Shown here: in pieces, positions 49,727-58,300 of the stretch | Layout of the letters: each line of letters starts with the position of its first letter | Position numbering within the stretch: position 1 is the first letter of the stretch | Origin: Phoma sp. XZ068 | Taxonomy: Eukaryota; Ascomycota; Dothideomycetes; Pleosporales; Didymellaceae | Length of the DNA stretch: 64,000 bases | Direction of reading: 5' to 3' | Assembly (NCBI GenBank): GCA_004835665.1 | Contig: RBKR01000022.1 | Span: 1,027,392 to 1,091,391 of the forward strand | The notes under the pieces: model-generated | Told to the model about the DNA's origin: nothing | The model's database searches: none | What the model saw: the letters and a program-made list of their open reading frames with translations, nothing else | Position numbers and translations under genes: made by a program

Positions 49727-51575
49727 ACGTAAACCACCACCGAGAGCGACAACCCACCGAGAGCGACAAAATCTGCCAAGACCACTCCTCCTCCTTTCAT
49801 CCTAACATGTCTCAACAACACAACGCGCAATATCAACAAGACGAAGGTAGGGTCCAGCTTGCCCTTCTAGCCTATCGTTCAGATGAATTTCCAAGCCTGC
49901 GACGCGCTGCTGCAGCATTCAACGTTAATCATCATACCCTATCTAAACGTGCCAAGGGAATACCATTTCGACTCGAAACACGCGTGAACTGCCTCAAGCT
50001 TACTGCAATAGAGGAAGAGACGATTATCCAATACATACTTGACCTTGACGCGCGAGGCTTTGCGCCCCGGCTGTGTGAGGTGGCAGATATGGCTGATAAA
50101 CTGTTGGGTGTGCGTGATGGAAAGCCAGTTGGCAAGCACTGGGCTGCGCGCTTTGTGACGCGCTCAGATAGGCTCAAGATGGCGTTCAATCGAGCAAAGG
50201 ATAGGCAGAGGATAATGCAGGAAGATCCTGAGGTCATTGGCGCGTGGTTCAAGTTGGTAGAGGATACCAAAGCCAAGTACGGCGTCCATGACGACGACGT
50301 GCACAACTTTGACGAGACTGGCTTCCAGATGGGCGTCATTGGGTCCATGAAGGTCGTCACAGGCTCTGATAGACGTACTCGACCAGAGCTCGTTCAGCCA
50401 GGAGATCGCGAGTGGGTTACAGTCATCCAGAGTATCTGCGCTGCTGGCCACGCAACCCCGCCATTTATCATCTACAAAGGGCGTGTCCACATCTCTGCAT
50501 GGTACGAGGAGGCAGATATACCGCGTAATTGGAAGCTCTCTGTCTCAGAGAACGGATGGACAAACAACGCGCTTGGCCTGGAGTGGTTGAAGCACTTTGA
50601 CACGCATACAACAGCGCGTCAGGTGGGGGTATACCGGCTGCTCATTTTGGACGGTCACGAGAGCCACCTTAACCAGGAGTTCAAGGACTATTGCTTGGAG
50701 AACAAGATCCTTACGCTCTGTATGCCTCCCCATTCATCACACATCCTCCAGCCACTTGATGTGGTCTGCTTCTCGCCATTGAAGCGGAAGTACTCCCAAC
50801 GCGTCCGAGACTTGGCACGCCGACGCGTCTTCCACATCAACAAGGAAGGCTTCCTACCTGCCTTCAAGGACGCGTTTTTTGACGTATTCACACAGGCTAA
50901 TTGTCGAAAGGCCTTTGAGGCATCAGGACTAGTCCCTGTCAACGCGCAGGTAGTGTTGGATCGCCTGGAGACACGGTTGCGTACCCCGCCTCAACCCCCA
51001 CTACCAACAACCCCGTGGCAGTCGAAGACTCCAAGCAATACGCATGAATTTGGGTCTCAGTCAAAGCTTGTGAGCGAGTCTTTTACTCGGTCACCAGTTG
51101 CTGCCCAAGCTGGCTTCTCACAGCTTGTAAAGGGAGCTGAACTAATGCTGCATCAAAATGCGCTTCTTGCTGCCCGCAATACTGAGCTTGAAGAGCAATT
51201 GGCAGTGATGACCAAGCGGAAAGGGCGCAAAAGGAAGCAGATTCAGCATGGGGGTACATTGGAGTATGGAGTAGGGTCAGCGCAGGTAGCTGCTGAGGCG
51301 TCTGTGGTGGCTTTGTCGTCCAAAAGGACTCGAGGTGGTGGTGATCAAGAAATAGCACAACCAGCTCTACGGCGCTGTGGGAACTGTGGAGGGACTGGGC
51401 ACAACGCTCGTACGTGCAAAAAGGATTCAGAAGACACTTCTGAATCAGATGCGAGCACAAGGTTCATAGGATCCTTGTTTGATAGCGATGAATCTGATAA
51501 TTCATAACTAGTGTTAGTCGTGCCAAGAGATTTTGTCGCTCTCGGTGGGTTGTCGCTCTCGGTGGTGGTTTACGT
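49727..51575 (+). mobile_element. intact Fot1/pogo-type DNA transposon 2
   Basis: 1849 bp with perfect 48-bp TIRs (49727-49774 and 51528-51575), each containing two copies of CACCGAGAGCGACAA-like sub-repeats, and TA duplications at 49725-49726 and 51576-51577. The TIR sequence differs from transposon 1 but both begin ACGTA. Unaffected by RIP. Confidence 0.95.
49807..51507 (+). CDS. Fot1/pogo-type DDE transposase, intact
   Basis: 566 aa, single exon from ATG 49807. Same architecture as the transposase of element 1: helix-turn-helix (~14-50), CENP-B-like region, DDE domain with Asp169 (HNFDETGF), Asp282 (LILDGHESH) and Asp318 (ILQPLDVV), DD35D. Helical segment, then CCHC knuckle at Cys524, Cys527, His532, Cys537 (CGNCGGTGHNARTC), then an acidic Ser/Asp tail absent from the other enzyme. 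The two proteins are clearly homologous but well diverged, which may explain why neither was recognised as a duplicate and RIPed. Confidence 0.95.
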   Translation: MSQQHNAQYQQDEGRVQLALLAYRSDEFPSLRRAAAAFNVNHHTLSKRAKGIPFRLETRVNCLKLTAIEEETIIQYILDLDARGFAPRLCEVADMADKLLGVRDGKPVGKHWAARFVTRSDRLKMAFNRAKDRQRIMQEDPEVIGAWFKLVEDTKAKYGVHDDDVHNFDETGFQMGVIGSMKVVTGSDRRTRPELVQPGDREWVTVIQSICAAGHATPPFIIYKGRVHISAWYEEADIPRNWKLSVSENGWTNNALGLEWLKHFDTHTTARQVGVYRLLILDGHESHLNQEFKDYCLENKILTLCMPPHSSHILQPLDVVCFSPLKRKYSQRVRDLARRRVFHINKEGFLPAFKDAFFDVFTQANCRKAFEASGLVPVNAQVVLDRLETRLRTPPQPPLPTTPWQSKTPSNTHEFGSQSKLVSESFTRSPVAAQAGFSQLVKGAELMLHQNALLAARNTELEEQLAVMTKRKGRKRKQIQHGGTLEYGVGSAQVAAEASVVALSSKRTRGGGDQEIAQPALRRCGNCGGTGHNARTCKKDSEDTSESDASTRFIGSLFDSDESDNS

Positions 51576-52040
51576 TATAGAAGTAGATACTAATATTTTT
51601 TATATATATATAGAGGGAGCACTATTAGAAGAGCTCTAAGTACTACTTTATATAGTAGTAGTATAAGGTATAGAAAGCATTAATTAAGTAGGTAGAGAGA
51701 GATATAAGTAGGGTAGAAATAGAGGTAGCTAATAAGGACTAGAATAAGGATAGAGAAAAAGAAGAGAATAAGATAATAATTAATAAGCTAGATAATAAGC
51801 AGGACCTGTCTAAATATAATAATAAGCCTAAGTATACAAAGCTAAGGCTAGTTAAAAAAGTATACTTAGACTTTTATATAGTGCTGCTTAAACAGACTAT
51901 CTGCTATAAGAAGTATAACTATACACTAGTATATATATTAGCTATACTTAGTATTAAGGAGGATAGTTAGAAGGGCCCTAAGCTATACCTACTAATCTTA
52001 TTATCTATAATTAATATTACCTATTTTATAGTTATATAAA

Positions 52041-52954
52041 AGTTAAAAAGCTACTAAAAGTTAAGGAAAAAAAAGAGCTCCTTCTCTAGCCTATATAGAG
52101 CAGCTATACTCTAGGAGTAAAGTGCTACCCTACACTTACCTCCTTGCTATATAGTAGTAGAGATAATCTAGGTTAAAGTTAGGGACCTAGGGGATAAGGC
52201 AAGTTTTACTAAGTAACTAAGCAACTATATAATAAATTAGCAGCAGTTATATAATAGATTAGCAACTATATAATAAATTAGTAGTTATATAATAGATTAG
52301 CAGCAACTTAACACACTACTTCTACTATACCCTACCTACTATAATACTATATACTCTCCCCCCTCCCCCTTACCCTCTTCTATACTACACTATTACCTAC
52401 ACCTATCTACTTCTATTACTATCTATCCTCTCTCTCCTCCCCTTTTATCTTACCTTTATCTATTTCTACCTCTACCTGCACTACTAGCATATCCTTTACT
52501 ACTAGCAGGCTAAGAAAGTATACTAGCTAGAAGAAGGCTAAAGAGGCTATAAAGCACCTATAGAGGCAGCAATACCTATATAGCAGGCAGCCTCCTCTAC
52601 CTACTAAGATTATGCACTACCCTCCTACTCTACTAGGTGCCCCTATAGCTACTCTTAATAATATAGGCCTTTAGGCTAGCGCAGACTTTATAGCATTAGC
52701 CCCTCTAGAAAAGGAGAGCTATATTACTAAAAAAGAAAAAGAAGAGGAAGAGGAAGAGGAAGAGAAAGAAGAAGAGGAAGAGGAAGAGGAAGAAAAAGAG
52801 AAAGAAGAAGAGGAAGATTATAGCTCTTTTACACCCTTTCTCCCTAAAGACTACTCTCTACCTCTAGTACTACTAGCTTCCCCTCTACTAGCTTCTCCTT
52901 AACTAGCTTCTCCTTAACTAGCTTCTCCTTTAACTAATTAAACTGCCTATACTC
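52041..52954. other. RIPed AT-rich spacer between the two module copies
   Basis: Contains AT-rich tandem repeats of TATATAATAGATTAGCAGC type (about 52225-52310), a C-rich stretch, and a plus frame with basic then Glu-rich character (about 52500-52900). RIP-type mutation ends sharply at about 52955. Confidence 0.6.
52731..52816 (+). repeat. GAAGAG microsatellite
   Basis: Imperfect GAAGAG/GAGGAA repeats encoding a Glu/Lys run in the plus frame. Confidence 0.85.
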
Positions 52955-53333
52955 TAACCCAGATGGGTAGGCCAACCATTCCAATGGTTGATTTAGGGGT
53001 ACGGATTTGTTAGGGACCAGGGCTACAGATTTGCCGCGGATATCTTATCATGGGTACGGTTGGTTTTTCTCCCAACTACGGTCGTTCTGCAACAACAGAT
53101 TGGATCTGCTTCAAACTTGGACATATGTTTTGCGACAATAACCCGCATTACCTGTGCAAGTTGTAGCGAAATCGGCTTTGTAAATCATGGGGGTAGGGTT
53201 TAATGTTGTGGTTAGGGTTGCGCTAGCGCGCGGACAACAACTGCATCAACACAGCAGAACATCAACACTGTAAACACCAACGCAAGAAAGTAACACACTA
53301 AATGCACAGCACAGAGCAATTGATTACAGCACA
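52955..53333. other. 3' flank of the 597-aa gene, conserved in both module copies
   Basis: Unmutated here and RIPed at 44590-46831. Contains GTTAGGGTTGCGCTAGC (about 53211-53227), which remains unchanged in the RIPed copy around 46715-46735, and a perfect palindrome GCGCTAGCGC at 53220-53229. Confidence 0.6.
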
Positions 53334-55127
53334 CTATGTGCCTGCAAAAGGCTTACAGAGCTCGATCAAGGTAAGCTGGCGCATTGCACGGGCGGCCGCA
53401 GGGCTGTTTGTAGTCCTTTGGGAGGGCGCAGGCTTGACGCTGTGGTTGTCACCATCTTCGCCGTCTTCCAGCTCGCTGTCTTCAATCTCCTCCACTTGCG
53501 TCGCTGATGTCGGCGTGTTTGCCTCGATCGACAGCGTTGCCTTCTCGCTGATGGATCCGCCAGAGATGCCTTCTGAGCCTAGCCAGGCGTCCAAGGCCAT
53601 GCTTGCTTTGTGGGCCACCGGATTCGCCTTCGCAACCAACGTGAGCCAGATGTGCCAGAAGGGGATGCGGAGATCGTTCTCGACCCACGAGTTGGAGATG
53701 ATGTCGTGCGGCATCAGGCAGAGCATACCCCAGCCAAGCTGCTTGGCTGCTTCGTACCAGCGGAGCGCTTGGTGCAGCCGCTTCTTGAATCGCTGACGCT
53801 GCTGACGCCCCGACGTAGCGGTGACGGACAGCAGCAGGGCGTCCATGGCCTCGGAGCTGACTTTGCCCCTGCCGCCTCGGTTCTTGGCATCCCTGCTGCG
53901 GGCGACGTCTTGCTCCTTGATCTGGTCCATCCTCTCGGTGTACGCCTTGCCGAGGAAAGCCATGGCCCAGCGGTACTTGATATGGATGATATCCAGCTCC
54001 TGCTCGTAGCGATCGCACAGGCTCCAGGCGGAGGCGAGCGCGCTCTTCGGCACCGTCGAGGCACTGCTCTTCTGCGACAGCGACCAGCGGGTGCGCGAGG
54101 AAGCGGGCGGGCGATCCTCCACGGACTCCTGCGCAAAGGGTGAACCTTGTGTGCGCCAGCTCCGCAGAAAGGCAGCCGCAGAGGCCTGGGAGGTATTATT
54201 GCCGATGGAGCGGGCCTTGTCGAGCATGCCAGAAGCTGTCAGGTAAGGCGCTGGGGCACTGCTGTACAGGTTGTCGCCATCATCGACCGGCTGCTTGAGG
54301 ATCCAAGAGATGAACGGCTCATCCTGCCGCGAGATGGAGGCATAGGCACCGTGTTCCCTGCGAGACGCTGAGTCGGGCGGCGGTACCAACCCAAGGTCCT
54401 GTTTCTTCTGCGCTCGTATGAGCTCCAGCTTCCTGGCGCGCTCCCGCTCAGCACGGCGGTTTTTGTTAGAGACGCTTGTGATCTGGGCGGGTTCCTCCTG
54501 TCCAACCTGTCCATGGACGGGCTCTTTGGGGTCCTCGGCCGCCTCGGGTTCGCAGGGCGGCGCAAGCTGCTCAGGTTCCTCCGCTTCGTCCTCTGCTTCC
54601 AGCGGCGTCGCAGGGCTGGGAGGCTCGGTGGCTTGTCGGAGGCGCTTCAACGGCCGCGCTGAGCTGGATGCAGCAGCACGCTTTGTCGACGGTGGTGGGG
54701 AATCGCGGGGCCGCTGCGCTGAAGGGGGTTCCTTCTGGAAGCCGTCGCTCGGGCTGCTGGCAAGATCCTGCGCTGCAGAGACCAGCCGGGCCCAAGCATC
54801 AGCAGGCAGCGCGTCCTCGTCGAGCGTCTCCTTCAACAGCCATATCGCCGACAGCGCGGAGTGGGCGACAAAGACAGGCTTGCAGACACTCGTCTCGGCC
54901 GGAATCAGCCAGCCTGCGCTGTGCGGGCGCAATAGAGCATCACGCTGCGAGTCCGAGACAGTGGCCTTGTTCCAAAACAGCTTTCGGTAGTCCAGGTTCG
55001 GCGGGTCGTATGCGAGCCTGTGGGCAAAGCTCGACTCGCTGGCTAGCGGGAAGCTCCGGGGCCCGCCATCGAATTGCTCGGCGGCATCTTCCAACGCGGA
55101 GATCCAGGGTAGATTAGATGGTGACAT
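53334..55127 (-). CDS. unknown protein divergently paired with the telomere-linked helicase
   Basis: 597 aa, single exon, ATG at 55127. Family not recognised. Visible layout: an N-terminal folded part (~1-125) with Trp and Tyr-rich stretches; a low-complexity linker with Pro/Ser and a basic, NLS-like stretch (TKRAAASSSARPLKRLRQ, 148-165); an acidic stretch (176-202); a strongly basic helix (NRRAERERARKLELIRAQKK, 223-242); a helical core (~362-520) rich in Trp and Arg; and an acidic tail (545-560). It has no signal peptide or membrane segment, so it is probably nuclear. It is head-to-head with the helicase (213 bp between ATGs). Both genes occur together in the RIPed left copy, so the pair is a unit. 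A function in DNA transactions of the module is inferred, not shown. Confidence 0.8.
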   Translation of the reverse strand: MSPSNLPWISALEDAAEQFDGGPRSFPLASESSFAHRLAYDPPNLDYRKLFWNKATVSDSQRDALLRPHSAGWLIPAETSVCKPVFVAHSALSAIWLLKETLDEDALPADAWARLVSAAQDLASSPSDGFQKEPPSAQRPRDSPPPSTKRAAASSSARPLKRLRQATEPPSPATPLEAEDEAEEPEQLAPPCEPEAAEDPKEPVHGQVGQEEPAQITSVSNKNRRAERERARKLELIRAQKKQDLGLVPPPDSASRREHGAYASISRQDEPFISWILKQPVDDGDNLYSSAPAPYLTASGMLDKARSIGNNTSQASAAAFLRSWRTQGSPFAQESVEDRPPASSRTRWSLSQKSSASTVPKSALASAWSLCDRYEQELDIIHIKYRWAMAFLGKAYTERMDQIKEQDVARSRDAKNRGGRGKVSSEAMDALLLSVTATSGRQQRQRFKKRLHQALRWYEAAKQLGWGMLCLMPHDIISNSWVENDLRIPFWHIWLTLVAKANPVAHKASMALDAWLGSEGISGGSISEKATLSIEANTPTSATQVEEIEDSELEDGEDGDNHSVKPAPSQRTTNSPAAARAMRQLTLIELCKPFAGT

Positions 55128-55340
55128 AACTGTTTGTTTGTTGATGTAGGAGATACGGCGGAAGAAGAAGGATGTTCGTTGGGTTCAGCCCCTGACCAGG
55201 GTAACGGACCGAACGGAGATCAGCCCGTACAACATGAGCGGGCGCACAAGCTGGGGTGCGAAACTCAACATAATTCAGAGATAAGAGCAGTCGCCTCAAG
55301 GAAAAAAAACACACACAGAGGCTCGCAGAGGACCGCTAAC
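55128..55340. promoter_or_regulatory. shared divergent promoter of the helicase module
   Basis: 213 bp separate the two start codons. The plus strand carries two short upstream ATGs (55146, ATG directly followed by TAG; 55232, out of frame with the helicase) that could damp helicase translation. The helicase frame is open upstream to 55134 but has no ATG before 55341. No TATA box recognised. Confidence 0.5.
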
Positions 55341-58300
55341 ATGTCAGAAGCCACCGTTGAGCATCAGTACTTTGAGCACTTGGCTGAGTACCAGGTAGCA
55401 GTGTGCAAGGAGTGCCGGTACGCAGTATGGCCGGACCAGATCGAGAGCCACTTGCAGAAGCAACACAAGAGGCCGCCAAAAAACGTTAGAGCTGTAGGGG
55501 ATGCCGTCCGTCAGTGGGCGGGCTTGCTACAGTACCCCAGCGAGTGGACGGTACCAGACAACAACGTGCAGCCCATCCCCCAGCTGCCAGTATACGACGA
55601 CGGCTTGCTGTGCCAACTTGAGCCCGAAAAATGCCGGCACATTGCAAGAACCATCGACTCGATCAAAAAGCACTGGCGCAAAGACCACAACGGCTGGTCG
55701 CTGGGAAAAAGGCAAGGACGCCCCAGCCGAACTCGGGCAGGGGCGTTGCAAGCCCAGATGGAAGACGGCTGCAAGCGCGTACACTGCCAGCGACTTTTCG
55801 GCAGCCGGCACGGATCACAGTACTTCGAGGTGCGTCACAACCCAGACAGCGGTCCGCAACCCGTCCCCACAGAGGGCGAGGCGGCGTGGGCGCGCGTGGG
55901 CGAGGAGATGGCCAAGACGTGGGCCAACGTCGAGGACCGGGCGAAGACAACGATCGAAGACGGGGAGAAGGACGAGGCGGCCCCATGGCTGGAGCGGACT
56001 GGGTGGCTGCCGTACTTGAACAAACTGGATCGTCCCGAATTGCTGGCGAGCATTGAGGAGCCCAACATAGACCCGGAGAAGGACGAGGAACCCGTCGAGG
56101 CTGCAATTTGGAACGCCATGGACGGACTGGCCCGCGTGAGCCAGGCGTCGGTCATCGAACGGACGGGCATATTCGTGCGTATGGAGGCGATCCGGACAGA
56201 GAAGCATCAGACCAGGTACACGCCGCTGCAGGCGTACATGGACGACAAGTCGATCAAAGAGCGATCACGCCCGTGGAAGCAGATACTGATGTTTTTTGCA
56301 CGGACGCAGAGGGAGCACCGTTGGAAGAGCCCCAAGTACCGCTTCACACAGCAGCAGCGCGAGGCGTGGGAGGCATTGATCGAGCAGGCAGAGAGAGACG
56401 TAGGTGGGGTAGAGATGGGGGTAGCCGACGAGGACCAGAACGAGGACGGGGAGGACGAGGAGGACGAGATGATGATCGATGAGCTGGACGACGAGCAGGA
56501 CCCGTCCGAACGCGACAATGAGCCCGAGCACGCGAAGCTGGGGCCGGTCGAAAAAGCGTGCTTGGACTTTTGCATGGCGCTGCTCAAACAGACCATCCGC
56601 CGCAAGGAGTACGACTGCGCGCTGGTGTGCGCGTTGGCTGTGCTTGGCGTCAAGGAGGACGGTTGGAAGGGCCCCGAGCTGTACCCGCCGATCTTGTCGT
56701 CCGTGATCAAAATCACCCGTTTCATGGTCGTGCAGCACGCACTGGAGCTGTCCGAGCCGTTTGAAGAGGAGGTGTTCGACGACGACAGCGCGTACGGGGG
56801 GAGCGACAGCGGCAGCAGTCCCCCCAGCCCGCGTCGACCAAAAGGCTGCTTGGAGTTTGTGCAGCAGATGATGGACAGCTTCATGGTGCGAGGCAGCCAC
56901 AGCCCGATGCAGTGGATGCTCGACTTACGCACGTACGGGCTGAAGGTGCACTACAACACCACGTCGCGTGGCCACGTCGAGTGGATGGGGAAGGATGAGC
57001 TGCTGTACAAGAACTTGCACTTCACCATGGCCCAGTTCCGCGGGATGGTGCACGGTATGCAGGCGGAGGCTAAGCGGCTACTGGTGGAGGAGTTGCTGTT
57101 TTGCGGCAAGCAGACAGCAGGCCAAGTGCCCCAGATCCCGTGGGAGCAGCTGCGCGACAACCCGACCGATGAGCGGCCAGGGTGGAACTTTTTGAAAGAC
57201 CACCGCACGCGCATGCCCGTAGATGGGGAGAAGTGGTTGTTTGAGCGCGCGGGGCAGGACGCCAACGTCAGGGAAAGGTTCATCAAGCCAGGAAGCCGTT
57301 CAGGCATCGACCGGAAAGAGGTGGAGCGGTACATGGATCGAGTGATTGCGTTTCGAGAGAAGCTGGCCGCGTTGGTGCACATGGCAGAAGGGCAACCCGC
57401 AAGGTGGCCAGAGCTGGGCAGCGTTCGACACAGCAACACCATCAAGGGGGGCCACCGAAACATTTTCATCGAGGACGGCATGGTCGCGTTCGTTACGCGG
57501 TATCACAAAGGGTATGCCGTGAGCGGCGATGTCAAGATCATCCACCGGTACTTGCCGCGCGAGGTGGGCGAGCTGGTGGTGTATTACATGTGGTTGGTGT
57601 TGCCGTTCCAGCAGCGGTTGGAGGCGATGGTGTGGGAGAAGGAGGCGATATCATCGCACATGTGGCCAGCCGACCCCAGCGGACGGAAGTGGACAAGCGA
57701 CCGATTTCGGGAAATATTGAAGCGTGAAAGCAGAGTAGGTTTAAAGCAAGAGTTGACGATTGCAGCATACCGTGAGATTGCCATCGGCATCAGCCGGAGG
57801 TTTTTGCGGCCATCGTCGGCATTTCGAGCAGAGGAGGCAGAGGAGAACGAGGAGTGGAACGAGGAGAATATGCTCGCCACCATCCAGGACGAGCAGGCCG
57901 GCCACAGCGCGCACGTAGCCGGCATGGTATACGCGCGCGGGATCATGGAGATGGCAGGCGTCACAGCAGACAGGCGGCAGTTGTTCCGCAACTCGAGCAC
58001 CGATTGGCACCGGTTTTTGGGTTTCCAGTCCGCCGTAGACGCAGTGGCAGACGTCAAGAAGCGGAAGAAGGCGCCGTTCGAGAGCGAGGCGGACGAGGCA
58101 AGGATAGAGAGGCTGGAGCGGCTGAGGAAGATGGACCCGGCAGCGCAACTCCAGCGAATGAAGGGCAAGAAAGCAAAGTTCAGAGGCGTGCAGAAGGAGG
58201 CCATCGAGGCGATCATTGCCGGCGAGAGCCCCGTCGTGGCCGTGATGCCGACTGGCGCAGGCAAGAGCATGTTGTTTATGTTGCCGGGGTGGGCAGAGCA

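Larger units (their letters stand above)
44590..52040. repeat. RIPed duplicate of the terminal helicase module, split by two transposons
   Basis: Apart from two inserted transposons, this block aligns base for base with 52952 to about 56740. Differences are almost all C-to-T and G-to-A. Examples: 44590 onward against 52952 onward; 46832-48601 against the 597-aa gene; 48794-49724 against 55341-56271 with no indel over the first 910 bases; 51578-52040 against 56274 to about 56740. Homology stops near 52040, about a third of the way through the helicase gene. Confidence 0.93.
48794..52040 (+). pseudogene. RIPed 5' part of a telomere-linked helicase gene, interrupted by transposon 2
   Basis: 48794-49724 and 51578-52040 correspond to codons 1 to ~465 of the intact gene at 55341. 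The ATG is ATA and CAG/CAA codons are TAG/TAA. The helicase and recombinase-like regions are not represented; homology ends where an unrelated RIPed segment begins. Transposon 2 (49727-51575) splits it. Confidence 0.9.

Noticed and set aside
53482..54143. Several long ORFs on both strands overlapping the 597-aa gene
   Set aside because: GC-rich coding DNA gives open shadow frames; only the minus frame 53334-55127 is colinear with the RIPed copy's start and end.
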